NCBI GenBank assembly: GCA_012932865.1
Contig: SAXG01000086.1
Location: 62,001 to 126,000 of the forward strand
DNA length: 64,000 bases
Direction: 5' to 3'
From: Amylostereum areolatum
Lineage: Eukaryota > Basidiomycota > Agaricomycetes > Russulales > Stereaceae
Part shown: in pieces, positions 23,765 to 34,429 of the stretch
Position numbering within the stretch: the first letter of the stretch is position 1
Layout: each line of letters begins with the position of its first letter
Translations under genes and position numbers: made by a program
The notes under the pieces: model-generated
Seen by the model: only the letters and a program-made list of their open reading frames with translations
What the model was told of the DNA's origin: nothing
Databases searched by the model: none

Positions 23765-24205
23765 GGCCTGTTCGGTAAACTTTCGAAGTTGCAGTGACCG
23801 CTACTTTGTCACGTGGCGGTAACTCTTGACACAAATCACTTGTGTCATCACCCGCCTTCCTGTGGCAGACCACCGTGCTCCCCGCCGTCGGCCTTGTCTT
23901 CCTCGCTGTCAGCAACAGCGAGAAACACTTTTTTTGCAACACCCAAGGCTTACATGATAAGGTAGATTATAATGTTGATAGATTTCTGGTGTACAATTGG
24001 AAGCCTCACTCCCAAACATTGTTGCTCGCTGTGAGGAGCAGTGAGCGCGATGATGTCGACAGTGACCAGACAGGCCCGCATGATGGAGACGGTCGGGATG
24101 GGGCGCGACATGATGTTATTGATCCGTGTCAGCAGTTACCGACACGTGACAATTTACACTGAGTTGTCGGCAACTGGCAACTCCACAAGTTTACCGAACA
24201 GGCCC
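23765..24205. mobile_element. MITE, PIF/Harbinger (Tourist)-like
   Basis: A 441-bp element bounded by perfect 19-bp inverted repeats GGGCCTGTTCGGTAAACTT. Similarity continues inward imperfectly for about 65 bp, including a shared GTCACGTG before CGGTAACT. The trinucleotide TTA flanks both ends (23762-23764 and 24206-24208), the target duplication expected for PIF/Harbinger elements. It has no coding capacity. Confidence 0.85.
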
Positions 24206-24282
24206 TTAAGGAAATCCGACTCATGTATTATATTTTCCCATTGAACGCGTCGTCATATTCGAGACACAGGTGTAGTAGCATT

Positions 24283-24420
24283 GCACCGACGCCTGAAGCA
24301 TCATCTCGGCTCCACATGCGTCTTGAAGCTTGTGTGATCGACGATCTTCTGTGCGATGTTGGTGCGGTGTCCGTTCACCCCATTGGCAACGCATTCATTG
24401 CATATTGATCGCTCTAGCTC
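24283..24420 (-). pseudogene. Relic of a DUF6697-like gene 3' end
   Basis: The plus-strand text ACCGACGCCT..AAGCATCA..CTCG..TCCACATGCG..CTTGA also occurs at 26224-26265, the end of the DUF6697-like gene there. On the minus strand it reads ...AQKIVDHTSFKTHVEPR and stop, against ALARRIKAHVEAR and stop in the intact gene. The rest of that gene is missing here. The membrane-protein gene and the tail of its convergent neighbour were therefore apparently duplicated together. Confidence 0.6.
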
Positions 24421-24550
24421 GCAGAACGTCCGGATCAACGGGTGTATGCAAGTGGATCCCTGCCATCTCGGCAAGATGCTGTAAATCGGATATATATCCA
24501 GCTGCATCGGTTGCGCCGCATCTCGGTTTTCGTTCTTCTTCTTCATTCTT

Positions 24551-26010
24551 ATGGCTCTCTGCAACAGCCTCACTAACGATGGGGCTGTCCTGGACGAGGC
24601 ATCCCGTCTTATTCTGGGCTACCTGGTTCATCCGTTGATCGCAGAAAGCGTGCTATGGGGTGCGTCTAGTAGGCTGCTTCATTTGCCACCGCATTTTTCT
24701 GATATCGAATAAGCAGGCTTGGGTGTCTTGCTGTTCATCCTCTCGACATACATCCTCGTGTAGGTTTCTCTCCCATCTCCTGCTATGTTCCAATGTAACG
24801 TGCGTTGTCGTAGACACGGAGGCTTGACCACCCTTCCGCATAAAGCGATGCTTGGAGCCACCGCGCTCATGCTCACGACGGCCACGATCCATTGGGTGTT
24901 TGGGGTGATCTACGTCACCCATTCTCTCAGAAAGTACGCGCACTTGTCAAGATGTGGAACTGATGATGAGATTCTCGAAGCGTTTGTGCCAAGCCAGTAC
25001 ATCGTCACCGCCGAGGCCATCGTTCTCGGGACAAATGCACGTCTCCCTCCCGGCCCTCCGCGTCCTTCTCATGTCTCATTGAACCTCAGAGTTTTTTGGG
25101 CGATTCCCTCGTGCTATGGCGTGCCTGCGAACTCTGGGGCCGGAACCGCATTGTTATCGCGGTGTCCGTACTCCTGCTTATATGCAACATCGGTGCGTGC
25201 CATTCTTCTGCTCGGATTATGGCGGGCCAGACGCACACTAACTTACACAGTATTCGGATCTTTGGACGTCAGCTACCGCACCGTCGCGACCCACCAGGTG
25301 ATAACCAACGTCAAGGTGAACACGGCCGTATTTGGCCTGGCAATCCTCGTCAATGCCCTCGTGTCCAACCTATGGGCAACCGGGCTCGTCGCTTTTCAGG
25401 CATGGTGCGGATCCCGTCTTATCTTCCGTGTGCAGCACTCATTTCAGCGTCGATTTTTCCAGGCAACACAGATGCCTCGTCAGAGACAACCTTGCCAAGG
25501 GATCACGGAGGACGACGGTGGAGAAGATCCTGGCGCTGTTGACTGAATCAGGGGCCATATACTGCGTCATATGGGTACGAGTTGTGGTCTCTGTCTTGAT
25601 GACAACGTTGCTCAACATGTGGATAGGTCTTTTTCATAGCCACCACTCTATCGTCTGGACTTGGAGTCTTTGGTTTCGTCGTCTCGCAGTCTATACCCCA
25701 AGTAATCGTACGTACACCACAGTCACGTTTGTGTGTCATTCAGACCCGCCCTTCTGACCAGAGACTGCAGGCTATATACCCAACCGTCATCGTGGTCATC
25801 ATTGCTTTGCGCAAGACGTACGACCCAGACACGGAGATGTCGTTGGGCCCGATTCCGCTCAGCACCTTCGTTGCTGAGGCGAGAAGACCCGCCACGTCTA
25901 TGGATGTCGTCTCCGAGTCCGACCGCTCAAGCGCGTCCGATGCTAATAGCTTTCTACCCCCCGAGCAGCCGAAGCATCGTCACATTTCGATAGAGATCCG
26001 ACGAAGCTAG
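24551..26010 (+). CDS. Seven-helix membrane protein, family copy 5
   Basis: Starts MALCNSLTNDGAVLDEASRL with HPLIAESVLWG. Exons follow the plan of copy 4: LGVLLFILSTYILV, LGATALMLTTATIHWVFGVI, SLGDSLVLWRACELWGRNRI, VFGSLDVSYRT, LAILVNALVSNLWATGLVAF, KILALLTESGAIYCVIW, and a final exon IYPTVIVVIIALRKTYDPDT with tail VDVVSESDRSSASD and stop at 26010. Very high similarity to copy 4 across exons, intron positions and upstream DNA shows recent tandem duplication. The MITE and the DUF6697 relic lie between the two copies. Confidence 0.77.
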
Positions 26011-26240
26011 GCAGCGGGAAGTGGGAACGGGATGGGGAGTACTCTCACCACAACATTGAAGGAGAACGGTTGCGCGGTACACTATAATACACCACAAAGT
26101 CCTTCCAAACAACAGAAAGACACAGAAATGACAAAAATAACAAGGTATCCAGTAGTCAAAGGCCAAACAGTCCATGACAGTCCATGACAGTCCAAACAGT
26201 CCATGCTGACAGTGAAAAAGTCTACACCGACGCCTAAGCA

Positions 26241-27639
26241 TCACCTCGCTTCCACATGCGCCTTGATCCTTCGTGCAAGCGCGTCCGTGTACCCCACACA
26301 GCGCAGTCCAACCACGTTCAAGGTCTATGCACGCGTATCAGCAACCGTTCTGAGAATGTATCATTAGAGAACACACCTCGCGTCCTTCATCAAACGCCCT
26401 CCTGATTGCTTGAGTGGCCGGAGACGCTCCTGACAGCTTCTGGGAGACGAGCCCACCGACGGGCGCCGCCTGTTCCTGTTCGAAGGCTCGTATCCTCTCG
26501 TGCGTTTCTCCCCCGCATTTCTTCGCTCGCTGGACCCACTTCTCTCGACACTGATCCAACCAACCGAATCACCATCAGCACGGGACTACGCGAAGAATGA
26601 GAGATAGAAAACGTACGTGGGACGAAAGGGAACGCCACTCCTCCAACGCCATCGACGGCTGCTCGATCAGCACCAGCTCATACCGCCCAAAATACCGGAA
26701 TACGCTCCAGCCTTCTTCGTCGGTTTCTACCCGCACCATCAATTCTACCATCTTCGGTTCTTTGCCTGCCGTTTTTGCTTCATCTCCGAGACGAAACATC
26801 AAGCCGGGAGCGCCAGACGTGGATGGCGCGCATGGGTGTACCAGCGTGTTAACGAACATCAACGCATGTTCGGAGGATGAGCCATGTTCGTGTTCAGAGC
26901 CGGAGCCAAAAAGAATGTGGGTATCGTTCAGAGTGAGGAGAGGGGAAAGGAGCCGGTGGTAGATCCCAAGGCGATAGGGCGTAAGGTAGTTTTGTGCAAT
27001 CCGAGAGGAAAGTGTGGCTGTTGGTAGGGATGGAGGTGGTGTCGACACAGGTCTTGATGAGGCAGGAGAGGTGGGCGTCGCGGAAGGCGAAGGTGATGAA
27101 GACCAAATCACGACTTCCTTCGTGGGGTGTGGACACTGGATGCGCGATCTAGATGAGACAAATGCGGAAAAAGTGAGAAAGTAATCAGAGGACGTACGCA
27201 GTCTTCCGCGTTGCCATTCTCAGGACCCGTTATCCGCAAGCTGTTCTGGGATCTATGCACAGGAACAGCTCCAGAAAGCGTGTAGGGAGCCATACTATAG
27301 GGATACGTCCCCGCCGCTGCAGCTTGTGCCAACAACATTGACTGTGTCGCCCGCTCTGTTAGCTCCAGCAAAAAACTGAAAGCATGACACAACGCGCACC
27401 TTTATCTCTATATCATCCGTGGATAACAGTTTGTAGCTCTGCAGTAGCCCAAGTACGTAGGGCATGTGCGCTGGCGCTAGCCTTGGAGGTAACGAGTACG
27501 TCGTCGGTTTCTTCTTGGGTCTTCGCGACCGAGGCAATTTCGTCGATGGCGCGTCGACGGCGGGTAGTCTAAGCATGTCGTTATAGGCACACAAGAGCGG
27601 CTTCGTCGGCATTGGGGAGAAGATCTTCAGGTAATCCAT
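26241..27639 (-). CDS. DUF6697-like protein, copy 1
   Basis: Minus-strand gene starting MDYLKIFSPMPTKPLLCAYN. Exon 2 gives ATQSMLLAQAAAAGTYPY. A longer exon gives a Ser/Pro-rich linker and then YLTPYRLGIYHRLLSPLL, HPCAPSTSGAPGLMFRLGD, VFRYFGRYELVLIEQPSMAL and EEWRSLSSHV. The last exons give WVQRAKKCGGE, then GLRCVGYTDALARRIKAH and stop at 26241. The order (PGLMF, then a GRYE-type strand, EEW, W..., CVGY) is how I remember DUF6697, a basidiomycete family of unknown function. Exon joins are by eye. It converges on membrane-protein copy 5, with a 230-bp gap. Confidence 0.6.
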
Positions 27640-28090
27640 CGCTGAGAAGAGGAAGATGTCGAGTTATTCGAGCGAGGTGGAGAGAGTGGGGGATGGTGAG
27701 CGGAATTCGGGAGATATATATGTAGATTTGGCGGCCATTTCGACTGTGGCATCTTTCCGGGAGTAAAATGGGAAGTATGAAGTGACAATGTGTGGTGTGG
27801 CCACAAGCGGTACCGGTGGGACGCGGACAATAAGGATGAGGTCGATGAGGCACTTGCCACTTGCCACTTGCGTGCCTCCGGGTGACAAATTCTCACGATC
27901 TGGATTCACGTGAGTCGACGCGTCCTAGGGCCCTCGTATAGTTTCGTCTCGTATTGTCGCAACGGAAACTCCAAAGTACTAACACTGACATGTGGATATC
28001 GTACGGTGATACAGGTTATGTTTGTGATGCTATTATTTATACAACAGCTGTCTTGGCGGGATATAGATAAGAGATTTCCATAGGAAAGAG

Positions 28091-29743
28091 TTATAGAGAC
28101 TTGATAGACGCGATGGTCTCTCGCATGCCTTGGAAGATACACTGCGCCAGCGCAGTATGGTCTCCATCATACGCCTGTATAAAACAGTTCGTGAGCTATA
28201 GGACCGTTTTCTAGGGAGGAACGGCATGAACGCCGACCTTGTTAATCGCGGCGTAGTATTCCGCACGTTGCGTCAGCGCGAGGGAAATGGGAGGATACCC
28301 ATGTCTCATGAGAGGGATAGACGCAAGTAGCCGCGTCAAACGCCCGTTTCCATCCTGCGTGAACAAAGGGTCGCGGATGAGTTCGCAGAAATACGGCGGT
28401 GAGGTGGGGGCAGATTGACCTCGAACGGATGGCACCTGACGAGGATCAGATGAATCCAGCTAGCTGTAGCAAACGGGTTCTGCCACGACTTGATCCATTG
28501 CTACAAAAAGCGAGTTTCGATGAGGATGCGAGGAGGACCTATGTGCGAGCGAGCGCCCCACCTTGGCCATCTTGCAGATATACTCCAGCTCCTCGTCGAC
28601 GGCAGGAAAAGGACAGCATTGAATGCTGTAAGAGCCTGTCAAGATGACTGTCCTCCGGGTCACCGCCCGTGTCTCGCCAGCGGCGATGTACTGAAAATCT
28701 CCGTGAAATCGACAAGTTTTCATCAGGCGCGCGTGGATCTGGCGGATCACGACGGTGTCGAGGCTCTCGGGGTGTGCTACCAGCGGGCCCAGAAGTTCGT
28801 ACGCCTGCAATTATTTAACACGGGCGGTCACAGGTAGCGGTCGCATTTAGCAACGGACCTTCAACGTGTCGTTCAGAATGCCCTTGATCTCGGCGGAGTC
28901 CTGCAGTGCGCTATCTAGAAGGCAATCGACTGTCCCGTCGGAGATACCGCGCCGGACGAGGTCTTGCGCCGACTGCGTGGGACGCTGGCGTGAGGAGAAA
29001 CGGGTCTCTCCTATTGAGAAGGACGTACCTCCTCGGTGATATGGAAAGTGCCCTCGAGATGGTTTGTGTCGATGGCGAGCTTCTTCGTATAGTTCGAAAG
29101 GAAAGGGGATACCAGTGGAGTCGCCGGGGTCAGCACTTGCCATTCATCTTTAACTTCTTGGTGCCCCGGTGGGGGCTTTGGAAGATTGGTTGGAAATCTG
29201 TGCTGCTTGGTCGGCCTCCATGTTTGATAGTACGACACTGGTGTGTGCTACCAATTAGCGCGCGATTGGGGATAAGAGGAGATACGAGATGTTACTCGCT
29301 TGCGACTTGACCAGGGCTGCGTTGGCCTTTTCGTCGACCTCGGCTGCGTATGCCTCAACCGTCCCGTCCAAAGCGTCGTCGATGATTCCCATGTCTGCCA
29401 AAAGTCCCTGGGCCTAACGTGGATGAGCATTTGGAGAGTTAAAAAGAGAAAAAAGAGTGCGTCGTCACCTTGCGGTAAAGACCAACGCCGATCGAGCCCG
29501 ATCTCAGCGAGGCATGCACCTCGGCCAATCTCACCAGGAAGTACGGGTGCGCGTTGGGATAGAGTTCAATCATCTCCTCGTACAGGAGCATCTTCGACGG
29601 CTGATCAAGTGCGCCGGCGAGCAACAGTCTGTCGTGGTCTTCGGGAGAAACGACGCTCGGTATTTCCTATGGGATTCATAGCTCGGACAGGGACACTAAA
29701 GGTCACCAGGACGTACCGTTAGGGCTGGGGAATCATACGACAT
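28091..29743 (-). CDS. Fic-domain protein (probable AMP-transferase)
   Basis: Minus-strand, about eight exons, start MSYDSPALT at 29743. The N-terminal half has helical TPR-like sequence (LLYEEMIELYPNAHPYFLVR, LAEVHASLRSGSIGVGLYRK). SNYTKKLAIDTNHLEGTFHI follows; TNHLEG fits the (S/T)xxxE(G/N) autoinhibitory motif placed before the Fic core, as in class II Fic proteins. The core has IHARLMKTCRFHGDFQYIAA, QCCPFPAVDEELEYICKMAK, WIKSWQNPFATASWIHLILV and, across an intron with donor GTCAAT, the catalytic motif HPFEDGNGR. LLASIPLMRHGYPPISLAL follows. The stop is at 28091. Fic enzymes transfer AMP from ATP to hydroxyl side chains of target proteins. All key residues are present; the target is unknown. 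It lies between two DUF6697-like genes. Confidence 0.85.
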
Positions 29744-30013
29744 GGTGGGGAGTTACGAATCTCGGAATCGTTGCTTCTGTGTGACCGCACATGTTCCAAT
29801 CTAGACACGTTCACGTGACCGTCGCGTCGCGATCCTAAACACGCTCAACCCCTGCAACAGTGCAAGGCCAACGTGCAAGTCTATGCCAATGTGATACAAT
29901 TAAATGTATGTTTTGAATCCAGCTAGATTATTCCGCCCGTTTGGTCCCGTTCCCTTCCCCACATCCCACCGCCTCAGACAGTCGCGTTGCTATACAGGAG
30001 GATCCATCTACTA

Positions 30014-31606
30014 CTAGTCATCGTCTTCTTCTTCACCACGCTGGTCCTGGAGTTCCACAAGCTTGCTTTTGATCGTATCTACGAGCTGCTCATTGTACCC
30101 CACGCACCGCAGGCCAAATACGGACAGTCTCTGCAGGGTATGCACTCAACCGGTCGAAACGAAAGGAAAAGGAGTAAAACACACCTCTCTCCCACAATCA
30201 TACTCTGTTCGGACGACCATGGCATTCGCATCCTCCGCCTCAGCCTTCCCGTACGTCTCTGCAACCTCCTCAATGCTCGGCTCCTCCCCGTGGTTCCTGG
30301 TCCTCAGGAATGTGCGCGCGCGCACGAGCCGCGCATCGTGCGTTTTGACGGGTGCAATGTACCTGCCCCATTGCGCGCGAGTCTGAAAAGCCGTAGATAA
30401 GAGACGTAGATGCTGAAGACCCAAGATAGGGCATGCGCACATGATATGGAAGGGCGAGCCACTTTTCCCTCGTCAGAGTACGAAGCTCGCGCGGTAGATC
30501 CACATGCTCGTACGTGCCCATGTACTTGTACACGGTCGGGAGCTGCTTGCGATTCACAAAGTTCACAAACAAATCCTCACGCGCCGGCCATTCGCTCCTT
30601 TTCCCCCCACAGTAGAACACGAGCCCAGGCGCACCCGGAGCGGTGGGCAAAAAGGGTAGGTTAATCACCCTGGCATGGAGGAAGTTCAGGTCTCGGCCAT
30701 GCGCGACGCGGGTGGTCATAAGGGAGCCACCGAAGATAGAGCGGAGGTCGCTGCGGGTGACCGGGGCCAAGAAATGAGCGGAGTCCACGAGTATAGGGCT
30801 GCATTGGAAGGCGGAAAAGTAGGATTGGAATGGAGAGCCTGCGGTGGTCGACGACTTAAGGGCTTGAGGGCGCCCGTTCCCTATGTGATCGACCTCGCTG
30901 TTGGAGATAACGATGTGCTTTTTGGTGACGCTCTCATAATGCGCATCTGGGGGGGTCTTCGGGGAGCGGTGTGAATACGATGAAAGCGTCGAGTTATCTC
31001 TAGAAAACCCCGAGGAGGTGCTGAGGGTGGGAGGTATCGATGAAGAGGGTTGTGAGTGGCGGTGTGAGATACCCCTGGTCTCGCCATGTACACCCTTCGA
31101 ATGCCATGTCAGTCAAGAAAGTCATGGAGTCAAAGAAGGCGCTTACTTTCGCCCTCTTCAGCGCCCTCGACTTCTCAATTTCTGTGTCATCTGGCGGCAG
31201 GGTGACGGCAACATCCTCGTCAACAAACATAGGCGCCTTGGAACTCTCCACACCATCGTCCTTTGCAAAGAGATCATACTGAATCCGTGTCCTCGGGGAA
31301 TAAGGGGACTGAGGTTGTGATAGGACTTACGTGAAGTGCGAAAGCTGCCTCAAGGTCATTAATGTGTGCTTTCATCTCCTGAACTTCACCCTTGAGGACA
31401 CGGACATCCTCCTTGAGGATGTAGTTATCGTCCTTGAGGATGTGGTTATTGTCCTTGTGGATGCGGTTATTGTCCTTGAAGATGCGGTTATTGTCCTTGA
31501 AGATGACATTGAGTTTGTTTTCAAGACGTTCAAAACAGAGACTAATCTTATCCATTGTAGTTGTGGCCCCATCAGTGTTATCCGAATGAATTACTGGTGG
31601 AATCAA
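30014..31606 (-). CDS. DUF6697-like protein, copy 2, with repeat coiled coil
   Basis: The first exon reads MIPPVIHSDNTDGATTTMDK and then a repeat region (IFKDNNRIFKDNNRIHKDNN) ending before HVSPITTSVPLFPEDTDS. The second gives DEDVAVTLPPDDTEIEKSRA. The core exon (30788 downward) has DSAHFLAPVTRSDLRSIFGG, FLPTAPGAPGLVFYCGG, VYKYMGTYEHVDLPRELRTL and REKWLALPYHVR. Later exons give TFLRTRNHGEEPSIEEVAET, then LQRLSVFGLRCVGYNEQLVD, an acidic tail (EEEDDD) and the stop at 30014. The GAPGLVF, TREKW and GLRCVGY signatures match copy 1 and my memory of DUF6697. The splicing between 31250 and 30790 is uncertain. Confidence 0.6.
31410..31510 (-). repeat. In-frame 21-bp minisatellite
   Basis: Four full units and a partial one of TCCTTGAGGATGTRGTTATYG (plus strand), 21 bp each, with a few substitutions. 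On the coding minus strand each unit encodes one seven-residue repeat (such as FKDNNRI), in register with a coiled-coil heptad. Confidence 0.9.
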
Positions 31607-31921
31607 TTACTGAGAGATAATCAAGAGACGTAGAGACCTGGCAAGAGAGCACAATGATGAAAAAGCTAGTAAAGCTCGTTATGACCGAACTTGCACAAAA
31701 ACCTCTCTACGAGAAGGAGCCAAAGTGTTTGCTGAACTTTGATCACGGAATGTGTGGAGCGTGCATCTGGACGATTTCACGCCCGTAGTCCATATTATTA
31801 TTCTCTGCGCCGAAACGACTCGCGCCCCGCCCTTCTCCCAATACGAAACGCGTACATTGGCCAATAAGATTACATTTCACGCACTCCCATACACGAACAC
31901 GTCGTCGAAACAATGAACATC

Positions 31922-33508
31922 TCAGAGCCCGCCCCCGCCGAGGATGTACTCGATCGCGGAATGGACGTTGCCGGCCGTCGCGAGCAGCGCGCGCACGTTC
32001 TGCTGCGCGTTGGTGAAGCCCATGTCCTGCAATTGCTGCAATGCGCACGCCGATCAGCCCCCGCCCGCCCGCCCGCACGAGAGCCAACGGGAGAAAAAAC
32101 GCACCTGCAGCTGCACCTGGAACCTCTCCTCGGGACTCCTCGTGTCCGCCGGCGCCGCGGGTGCTCCAAACGCACCGCCCGCCCCCGCGCCAAACGCCCC
32201 ACCTGCGCCCCCGCCGAAGATGCCCGCGAGGGCGCTGGGGTCGAACTGGAAGTTGCCGAACGGATTCGGGGCGGCGTTGGGGTTGGGAGGGGCGGGCTGA
32301 GCGGGCGCACCGGCGTGGGCGCCGGGGGCGGGGAAGCTGCCTGGGCCTGTGGCTGGCGCACCGCCGAGGCCTTGGGGGCCGAGACCCGAGTCTCGCATCA
32401 TGGCGGACATTTGGAGCATGGAGCGGAGGGCGTCCGGGTTGGAGCTGAAGCGAGGGATGGGGTGAGCGCGCGGCGGGCGGGAAGGAGGCGGGAGACGGAC
32501 ATCATCTGGCGGAAGCGCTCGCTCTGGAGCGTCTCGCGGAACTGGGGGCCCATCTGCGCGAACTGGGGGTTGGAGGCGATGATCTGGTCGAGGACTTGGG
32601 GGTTGGACATCATGGTGGACATTTGTTGGAGGAATTCGGGCGAGTTGAGCATGTTTTGGAGCTGTGTTCGGGGCGAGTCAGTCGAGGGCGACTCGGGGAG
32701 AGCGGGACCAGGGGAAAGATGTCGCCGAGGGAGGCGTCGTGCGTTGGGAAAACTCGCTCGAACCCTGCTGGTCCGATCGACCGCGCATTCCCTCCGTTTC
32801 GTCGGGGCATCGTCGCAGAGCATATGCGAAGACGATGGGCAGACGTTGGAGCGCTCTACCGCGGCGATGGAAGAATGAAAGAATCGAGTGGCGCACCATG
32901 TTAGGATCGGTCGGGTTCACGCCCATGTCCGCGAACGGGTTGAAGCCGCCCATGACGCCGAAGCCTTGGTGGCCGTTGAGCTGTGTGAGGGGGTCGTGCA
33001 CGTTCTGTCCGGTCTGCATCTGGGGAAGAGGCTGTGTTGTTGTCGTCGTCGTTGACGATGATGTGGATCCCGATGCGCCGGTGGCGCGAGCGGCGCCCTT
33101 CACCATGTGGATGGTGTGCGACGTTTGTATCTTGTAGTTGGATAGCGGGTCCTCGTCCTGTCGTGCAAGATACGAAAAGGGTAAGGGTGGGTCACGGCGG
33201 CAGATTCGAAGCCACTGACTTTGAGGACGCGGCCTGGACGAGGAACATGGGTTAGCGGAACATTCGGGGCAAGATGAGGAGACGCACCGGAGTAGATGAG
33301 CCTCTGCCTGTCCGCCTCGACGTCCGACTTGTCCGCGATGGCCTGCTTGAGCTCGCGCACGGTCTTGTCGGTGCTGATGTCGATCTGGAGCTTGAGCTCA
33401 CTCGGCCCTATTTTTGCCCGCTCGTGAGCCACCGTGCATACCTACCAACAGCAGGGGGTGCTTACCCTTGATGTTGATCTGGATTGCTGTCGGTGTTGCG
33501 TCTGCCAT
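31922..33508 (-). CDS. dsk2: Ubiquilin/Dsk2 ubiquitin-receptor shuttle
   Basis: Starts [14 protein letters not shown] at 33508. After an intron comes an N-terminal ubiquitin-like domain ([51 protein letters not shown]). STI1-type repeats follow ([46 protein letters not shown]). A Gly/Ala/Pro-rich linker with [15 protein letters not shown] leads to a C-terminal UBA domain ([33 protein letters not shown]) that ends at the stop. Domain order and end-to-end UBL-STI1-UBA layout are those of Dsk2/ubiquilin. These proteins bind ubiquitinated substrates by the UBA and the proteasome by the UBL. The gene has several short introns. A TGACGTAA site lies about 70 bp upstream of the start. Confidence 0.93.
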
Positions 33509-33572
33509 GGTGTGGTCGGGATGGTGGTGGGAGGAAAGGGAGAGGGAAACTCAAAACGGCACGAGGGGTTCC

Positions 33573-33606
33573 GTTCACTGACGTAATGTGCGATAACTCA
33601 CTTATC
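33573..33606. promoter_or_regulatory. CRE/GATA-like promoter block
   Basis: Contains TGACGTAA (33579-33586), a bZIP/CRE-type site, then GATAA and CTTATC. A near copy with the same order and spacing lies at 38755-38793. The block is upstream of dsk2 (minus) and of a weak plus-strand ORF. Confidence 0.45.
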
Positions 33607-33730
33607 GCTCGGAGTCGGAACTCTCTCTTTCAACTCTCGCCGCTTCACTAGCTTCACTATTTGTCTCCTTCGCCTCTGTTCCCCGCCGACCGCCAAAAAC
33701 CTTCACCACCCCCCAAGAAACCCTCCTCAC

Positions 33731-34279
33731 ATGCATACCAAAAACCCTGTCCCCCCTATGAACCTCCCCCTACCAGAGGGCATTACTCCGTTGGACTCAG
33801 ACCAGGCCGGTCATCACAGCACATCGGGGCTCTCGCAGGAAGCAGATCATTCTACAGCCCCACAACAGTCATGTTTAGGTGTGAAAACAAAGAAGAAGAA
33901 GAAGCAGTGGGCAAGGATGAAACAGGAGGTGAAGGTGAAGACAGAGGTTCGGATAGATGAGCAGGCATCACCTACAATCCCTCAAGGTGTGTCCTTCTCT
34001 GTTGTGAAATTTTCATTTACTGACCTTACTCTGCTTCGGTACGCGTGTTTGGACTTTTTATGTATATTTCATCGGGCATTCCCTCTCCTAGCATCTCTTC
34101 CATGGAGCATTTCTGTATACCATTCCATCGATCTCCTACGCTGTCGCATAGAATTATACCGACGATATGATCTATCTGTTCTTCATTCGAGCGCAAGGAT
34201 CTCGGCCCGCGATGAGGTGAAGGAGTGCTTTTCTTCTTTGAAGTTCTACCTCAAGACTTTGGCCAAGGGCTCCGATTGA
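33731..34279 (+). CDS. Weak hypothetical ORF
   Basis: A 182-codon frame starting MHTKNPVPPMNLPLPEGIT, with a lysine-rich KTKKKKKQWARMKQEVKVK segment and a probable intron near 33986 (GTGTGT donor). I do not recognise it. It follows a promoter-like block and a pyrimidine-rich leader. It may be a fragment rather than a full gene. Confidence 0.3.
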   Translation: MHTKNPVPPMNLPLPEGITPLDSDQAGHHSTSGLSQEADHSTAPQQSCLGVKTKKKKKQWARMKQEVKVKTEVRIDEQASPTIPQGVSFSVVKFSFTDLTLLRYACLDFLCIFHRAFPLLASLPWSISVYHSIDLLRCRIELYRRYDLSVLHSSARISARDEVKECFSSLKFYLKTLAKGSD

Positions 34280-34429
34280 GTGTTGGAAACCATGGGCCAA
34301 GCCCGTCGCTTAACATTTGAGGCCTCGTAGACTATCATTGGCCAGGCAAAAAACTGGAACCAGGATTACATCGGGTAGTCGTCGCCTCCGTATCAACAAA
34401 CCTCGCATGCTCCGTCGTACTAGCATCAG

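Noticed and set aside
28330..28435. Fic motif apparently mutated to DPLFTQDGNGR
   Set aside because: That reading goes through an intron. Splicing at GAG|GTCAAT..CACGCAG|GAT gives the intact HPFEDGNGR.
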